From contig JADKDU010000021.1 of the NCBI GenBank assembly GCA_016714495.1, forward strand, positions 1-21,158: DNA of 21,158 nucleotides, given 5' to 3'. The stretch comes from Hyphomonadaceae bacterium (GTDB taxonomy: Bacteria; Pseudomonadota; Alphaproteobacteria; Caulobacterales; Hyphomonadaceae). A program made the translations under genes and the position numbers. The stretch's first letter is position 1. Every line of letters starts with the position of its first letter. The notes below the pieces were generated by a model. That model searched no databases, had not been told where the DNA came from, and worked only from the letters and a program-made list of their open reading frames with translations. This document shows, piece by piece, positions 17,713 through 21,158 of this stretch.

Positions 17713-18021
17713 ATGGCCAGCGGCCAAATATTCTTCGTGGGGTTGGCGATCGCTGTGCTCGGGGCGGCCAGCGCTATGCTGCAGGCGCCATTTCCCCCGG
17801 TGAGCATCATTGAAGTGATGGCGGCCCTTGTCGATCATGCTTCCGAACCACTCTGGCTGGAAGCCCAATACAACGCCTGCCAAATTGTCGTAGGTGGTAA
17901 GCTTGGCGAGCCCGGTATTGATGGCGCCCTGCGGTCACTCGGCCGCCAACTTTCTTGCATGCTCTTTTTGATGTACCAGCTGGGCATTGTTGGGATTCTG
18001 CTTTCTGGAGGGGCGTATTGA
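17713..18021 (+). CDS. Small protein with N-terminal hydrophobic segment, unrecognised
   Basis: This 102-residue protein starts with a hydrophobic segment (IFFVGLAIAVLGAASAML) that could be a signal peptide or membrane anchor, and has AAGGG before the ATG. A motif VMAALVDHASEPLW follows; I have a faint memory of similar stretches (VMA..VD..A..LW) in small exported proteins of uncharacterised function, but cannot name a family. The second half may be frameshifted, as its last 30 residues look hydrophobic and atypical. Its TGA stop overlaps the TTG start of the sulfotransferase (TTGA), suggesting coupled translation. Confidence 0.5.
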   Translation: MASGQIFFVGLAIAVLGAASAMLQAPFPPVSIIEVMAALVDHASEPLWLEAQYNACQIVVGGKLGEPGIDGALRSLGRQLSCMLFLMYQLGIVGILLSGGAY

Positions 18022-18602
18022 GCAGCGCTGTAGCGTGGCCGCGCAAGACGCGCGAGCTGATGAATCATCATATGGATTCGACCGTCTGGAATGAATTCAA
18101 CTTCCGGCCCGACGACGTTGTCGTGGCGACATACGCAAAGTCAGGCACGACGTGGACGCAGCAGATTATTGGCCAGCTGGTGTTCAACGGTGACCCATCC
18201 GTTGCGATCCACGAGATTTCGCCTTGGGTTGATCTACGCGTCCTCCCAAGCAGGAGAAGCTGGCCGCACTGGAAGCGCAGACACACCGACGGATTATGAA
18301 GACCCATCTGCCGCTTGACGCATTGGTGTTCGATCCGCAGGCGAAGTACATCTACATTGGTCGCGACGGTCGCGATGTCGTGTGGAGTTTTTACAACCAT
18401 CACCGATCGGCAAATGCGCTTTTTTATCAGGTGATCAACGATTCACCCGGTCGGATTGGTCCGGCACTCGATCCGCCGGATCCTGATATTCGCAACTACT
18501 TTCTGACCTGGCTGGCGAGAGATGGTTTTCCGCTCTGGTCTTACTGGGAGGGGTGACGCCTGCGCCGAATGGCTGAAGACCGGCGGCTTACCCGCCGCTT
18601 GA
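18018..18602 (+). pseudogene. PAPS-dependent sulfotransferase with frameshift and internal deletion
   Basis: Sulfotransferases move a sulfuryl group from PAPS to an acceptor. TTG at 18018, preceded by GGAGGGG, gives LSSAVAWPRKTRELMNHHMD, then the 5'-phosphosulfate loop YAKSGTTW with K41. A one-base loss near 18245 changes frame; reading continues KQEKLAALEAQTHRRIMKTH and the 3'-phosphate motif YIYIGRDGRDVVWSFYNHH. The protein reaches FLTWLARDGFPLWSYWEG and then jumps to DACAEWLKTGGLPAA, which resembles the last residues of this family (CAHWLATGE..), ending at TGA 18600. About 100-130 residues usually found between these points are absent. Even with the frame restored the enzyme would lack part of its fold. 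Confidence 0.75.
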
Positions 18603-18975
18603 TTCTAGTCTTGGTTGCGACAGCAATTGGATGACCGCTTTGAGGCGAGCTCTCGCCGCAGCGCAGCATGGTCCCTCAATGACGTATGTGGCTCGACCCT
18701 GCCGGACGTTCTCGATCGCCGCTTCGGTCAACATAGGGCCCAATGCGGTCGTTCGAGAATAGCCGAACGTGCCCATATGCTTATTCTTGAAACGCCCAAT
18801 TCTGGCCGACGCTTTCTTCACGTCAGCTTGCCGCGCGCGTAAATGACATCAGCCGATCACAGTCTGTTCGCGCTCATGCAAAATCGCAAATTTGCATTTC
18901 AATGCGGCACGAACGCCATGTCTTTTTCCAGTGTATTGCGGTGCTTTCAGAAATAACGGCGCATGCATGAGCGCC
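18603..18975. other. Gap without a recognised gene
   Basis: I see no supported gene here. Short open frames on both strands have no known motif. A 10-base palindrome GCAAATTTGC (18886-18895) lies inside a wider inverted repeat ATGCAAA...TTTGCAT. The stretch may be the eroded 5' part of the first member of the protein array that follows. Confidence 0.4.
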
Positions 18976-19179
18976 TATCGATACACCGTAGAGGATGCTT
19001 CCAAACACAGCCAACCATGGAAAGGCGAGATGCCGCTGAATATTTCGAACGGTCTCTAAGAGGCTGCCTGCCACGAAGGCAATACGGCATGTTCAATCTG
19101 CTTTCCGGCGCGCGCGTTTGAGCGTGAAGGCCGCAAGAACGGTGTTCGGAAGCAAATCTTTGCTGGAGTGCCGGAGTAA
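18976..19179 (+). pseudogene. C-terminal relic of the tandem exported-protein family (copy 0)
   Basis: This stretch encodes YRYTVEDASKHSQPWKGEMP and LNISNGL, a stop at the expected Tyr position, and then EAACHEGN. The next block needs two compensating shifts to read YGMFNLLSGARV, after which EREGRKNGVRKQIFAGVPE ends at TAA 19177. It matches the C-terminus of the next two genes, so it is the remains of a third family member. No N-terminal part is recognisable upstream. It is valuable because it shows Trp where copy 1 has a TGA. Confidence 0.8.
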
Positions 19180-19228
19180 CTTGACCGTTTTCGAAGCGCC
19201 GCAATGAACTGGTCAAAGGAGACACGCA

Positions 19229-20249
19229 ATGAGGTATTCATCGATCCTGGTTTCAGTCTTATGTGCCCTGACAACAGCGCCTGTCGCTCTGGCGCAGGCT
19301 GCTCCCTACACCCCTCCCAAAACCAGCTGGGGTGTTCCAGATCTGCAAGGAGTGTTCAGCAGCGCTTCGCTCACAACTCTGCGGCGTCCGCCGGGAGCGT
19401 CCGGTCTGATTGTCAGCGATGATGAAGCCGCCAAGCTGTTCAACAGGAACATCTACACGCGCGTGGCGAAAGAAGAGGCCGCCCCTTCCAAGGCAGAGCT
19501 TTTGACGGATGCGAACCCGGACCGCGCCTACAACCGCTTCTGGATGGACCCGGGCGCCGACCTGGGCAAGATCGATGGAAAGTACCGCTCATCGTGGATC
19601 GTCGAGCCTGCAAATGGACAGGTCCCACTGATCAATCCTCCTAGAACTGGCATTTCCGGTCTGAGTTCGGAGGAAGAACAGTATGCCGACCTTCCGAGCG
19701 ACAACCCTGAAGATCGTGGTCTTTCCGAGCGTTGCGTCTATTTCGATCGTGGCGGGCCGGTCCTGATCAATCAAATGTACAACAACAATTATCAGATCGT
19801 TCAAAGCCCGACCCACGTGTTGATCCTGACAGAGCAGGCTCACGAGGCGCGCATCATTCCAATCGACGGCAAGCATGGCCCGGCTGATGTCCCCAAATGG
19901 GGGGGGGATTCGATCGGTCACTATGAGGGCAACACACTCGTCGTCGAAATCGTCAACGCCATGCCCCGTCAGAACAGTTTCATCTCAGACAAGGGCAAGG
20001 TGACAGAGCGCTTCACCCGCGTCGCCGACGACCAGATCCTTTATGAGTTCACAGTGGAGGATCCCACCAAGTACACGCAGCCCTGAAAGGGGCAGATGCC
20101 GCTGAATGCTTCGAAGGAGAGACTATGAGTACGCCTGCCTCGAAGGCAATTACAGCATGTTTAACCTCCTGAATGGCGCACGCGTCATGGAGCGGGAAGG
20201 GCGCAAGAACGGGATGAGGAAGGCAATCTTTGCGGGCGTTCCGGAGTAG
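19229..20249 (+). CDS. Exported protein of an uncharacterised family, copy 1 (early TGA at 20084, then frameshift)
   Basis: A secreted or periplasmic protein of unknown function. The signal peptide MRYSSILVSVLCALTTAPVALAQA is probably cleaved after ALAQA, and AAAGGAGA precedes the ATG. Conserved blocks seen in both copies: PKTSWGVPD, LTDANPDRAYNRFWMDPGAD, DNPEDRGLSERC, MYNNN-QIVQSP, KWGGDSIGHYEGN and TVEDPTKYTQ. From memory, such proteins occur in groups in proteobacterial and acidobacterial genomes without known function. The open frame stops at TGA 20084-20086, after 285 residues. Translation past this gives KGQMPLNASKERL and then, in another frame, YEYACLEGNYSMFNLLNGAR...AGVPE to TAG 20249, the normal family ending. 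Copy 0 has Trp (QPWKG) at the TGA, so I read it as nonsense or error, not Sec. Confidence 0.82.
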
Positions 20250-20300
20250 GCTGGGGCCACGCACAAGCGCTGCACGCCAAAAACGAAAAAGGAGAGCAAC

Positions 20301-21158
20301 GTGAAGTACTCGCTGATCATGGCCTTGGTCACATGCGTCCTGGCGGGGGCGCCCATGGCTCTGGCGCAGGCCTCGACTTACGCCCCGCCTAAGACCAGCT
20401 GGGGCGTGCCGGACTTCACGGGCTCCTGGAGCACCGCTTCGCTCACAACGATGACGCGTCCCGCAGGAGCAAGCGGTCTTGTCATTGGTGAGGCGGAGGC
20501 GGCCAAGCTGTTCAACAAGAACATCTACACCCGCGTGGCGAAGGAAGAGTCCGTTCTTTCCAAGGCCGAGCTTTTGACGGATGCGAACCCGGACCGCGCC
20601 TATAACCGCTTCTGGATGGACCCGGGCGCCGACCTGGGCAAGATCGATGGAAAGTATCGATCGTCCTGGATCATAGAGCCTGCCAACGGGCAGATCCCGT
20701 ACATCAGTCCTCCCAAGCGGCCGGCCGGCAACATTGCTTCGGAAGAGGAGCAGTACGCGGATCTCGGGAGCGACAACCCAGAAGATCGCGGGCTTTCGGA
20801 GCGTTGCCTTTTTTCCGCTTCCACTAACGGACCGGTCATCTCCAACACAATGTACAACAACAATATCCAGATCGTTCAGAGCCCGGAGCACGTGATGATC
20901 CTGGGCGAAATGAGCCACGAGGTGCGCATCATTTCACTTACTGGCAGACGCAATCCTGCTTCGATGCCCAAATGGGGCGGCGACTCGATTGGTCACTACG
21001 AGGGCAACTCACTCGTCGTTGAAACTGTGAACGTCATGCCGCGTCAGAACAGCTTCATCTCAGACAAGGGCAAGGTGACTGAGCGGTTCACCCGCAACAG
21101 CGATGGCCAGATCATCTACCGGTTCACGGTCGAAGACCCTACGAAATATACGCAGCTC
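20301..21158 (+). CDS. Exported protein of the same uncharacterised family, copy 2 (runs off the end)
   Basis: This is a tandem paralogue of the preceding gene, in the same orientation, separated by about 50 bases. The start is GTG at 20301 with AAGGAGA upstream. The signal peptide is MKYSLIMALVTCVLAGAPMALAQA. The mature part aligns over its length with copy 1: YAPPKTSWGVPD, DANPDRAYNRFWMDPGADLG, SERCLFSASTNGPV, MYNNNIQIVQSP, MPKWGGDSIGHYEGN and VMPRQNSFISDKGKVTERF. The central part is nearly identical at the DNA level, suggesting recent duplication or gene conversion. The frame is open for 286 codons to the window edge, so the C-terminal segment (about 50 residues by comparison with copy 1) is not seen. 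Function unknown. Confidence 0.85.
   Translation, partial: MKYSLIMALVTCVLAGAPMALAQASTYAPPKTSWGVPDFTGSWSTASLTTMTRPAGASGLVIGEAEAAKLFNKNIYTRVAKEESVLSKAELLTDANPDRAYNRFWMDPGADLGKIDGKYRSSWIIEPANGQIPYISPPKRPAGNIASEEEQYADLGSDNPEDRGLSERCLFSASTNGPVISNTMYNNNIQIVQSPEHVMILGEMSHEVRIISLTGRRNPASMPKWGGDSIGHYEGNSLVVETVNVMPRQNSFISDKGKVTERFTRNSDGQIIYRFTVEDPTKYTQL

Noticed and set aside
18588..18821. Minus-strand open frame of 77 codons downstream of the sulfotransferase
   Set aside because: I could not recognise any family, there is no supporting start signal, and overlapping frames on the plus strand are equally open.

Overview
The window (about 60% GC, dense genes, many GTG/TTG starts and start/stop overlaps) looks like chromosome of a proteobacterium. 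An alphaproteobacterium is my best guess from the style of the PAS kinase, Crp/FNR-type regulator, DUF2189 and SelA proteins, but I cannot place it further. Coding potential is strong almost everywhere, yet most genes are broken by small frameshifts, and IS3-type transposase debris is scattered among them. Several frameshifts come in compensating pairs, so base-level sequence error is a real alternative to gene decay.

Layout. 1-486: 3' part of an IS3-family transposase, abutting the truncated EAL domain of a minus-strand REC-PAS-GGDEF-EAL protein (487-2112). Upstream of that on the minus strand lie a receiver-domain remnant and a PAS-PAS histidine kinase (2272-3715). 3787-7852 (minus): a four-gene MacAB-like ABC export operon in the order membrane fusion protein, ATPase, permease, permease. 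8126-8286: a dead IS3 transposase relic. 8407-9576: a c-type cytochrome and a DUF2189 membrane protein. 9811-about 10300: IS3 orfA and the start of orfB, with the A6G slippery site intact.

10424-16175 is the core: a compact selenocysteine locus on the plus strand. selA and selB (ATGA overlap) are followed by selC, a tRNA-Sec with UCA anticodon, 6-bp D stem and long variable arm. Next comes a thioredoxin-like (CKTC) protein fused to a large domain of unknown function, and then a UGSC-family selenoprotein. In the last gene an in-frame UGA at 15933-15935 begins the U-G-S-C-T-T-C motif and is followed by a SECIS-like hairpin. The machinery that inserts Sec and a client selenoprotein with a likely redox partner therefore sit side by side. 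No selD was seen in the window.

16912-about 17568 (minus) encodes a Crp/FNR-type regulator without FNR iron-sulfur cysteines. 17713-18602 holds a small membrane or exported protein translationally coupled to a sulfotransferase with an internal deletion. From 18976 to the window end is a tandem array of one family of exported proteins: a C-terminal relic, a copy with a stop and a frameshift near its C-terminus, and a copy that runs off the end.
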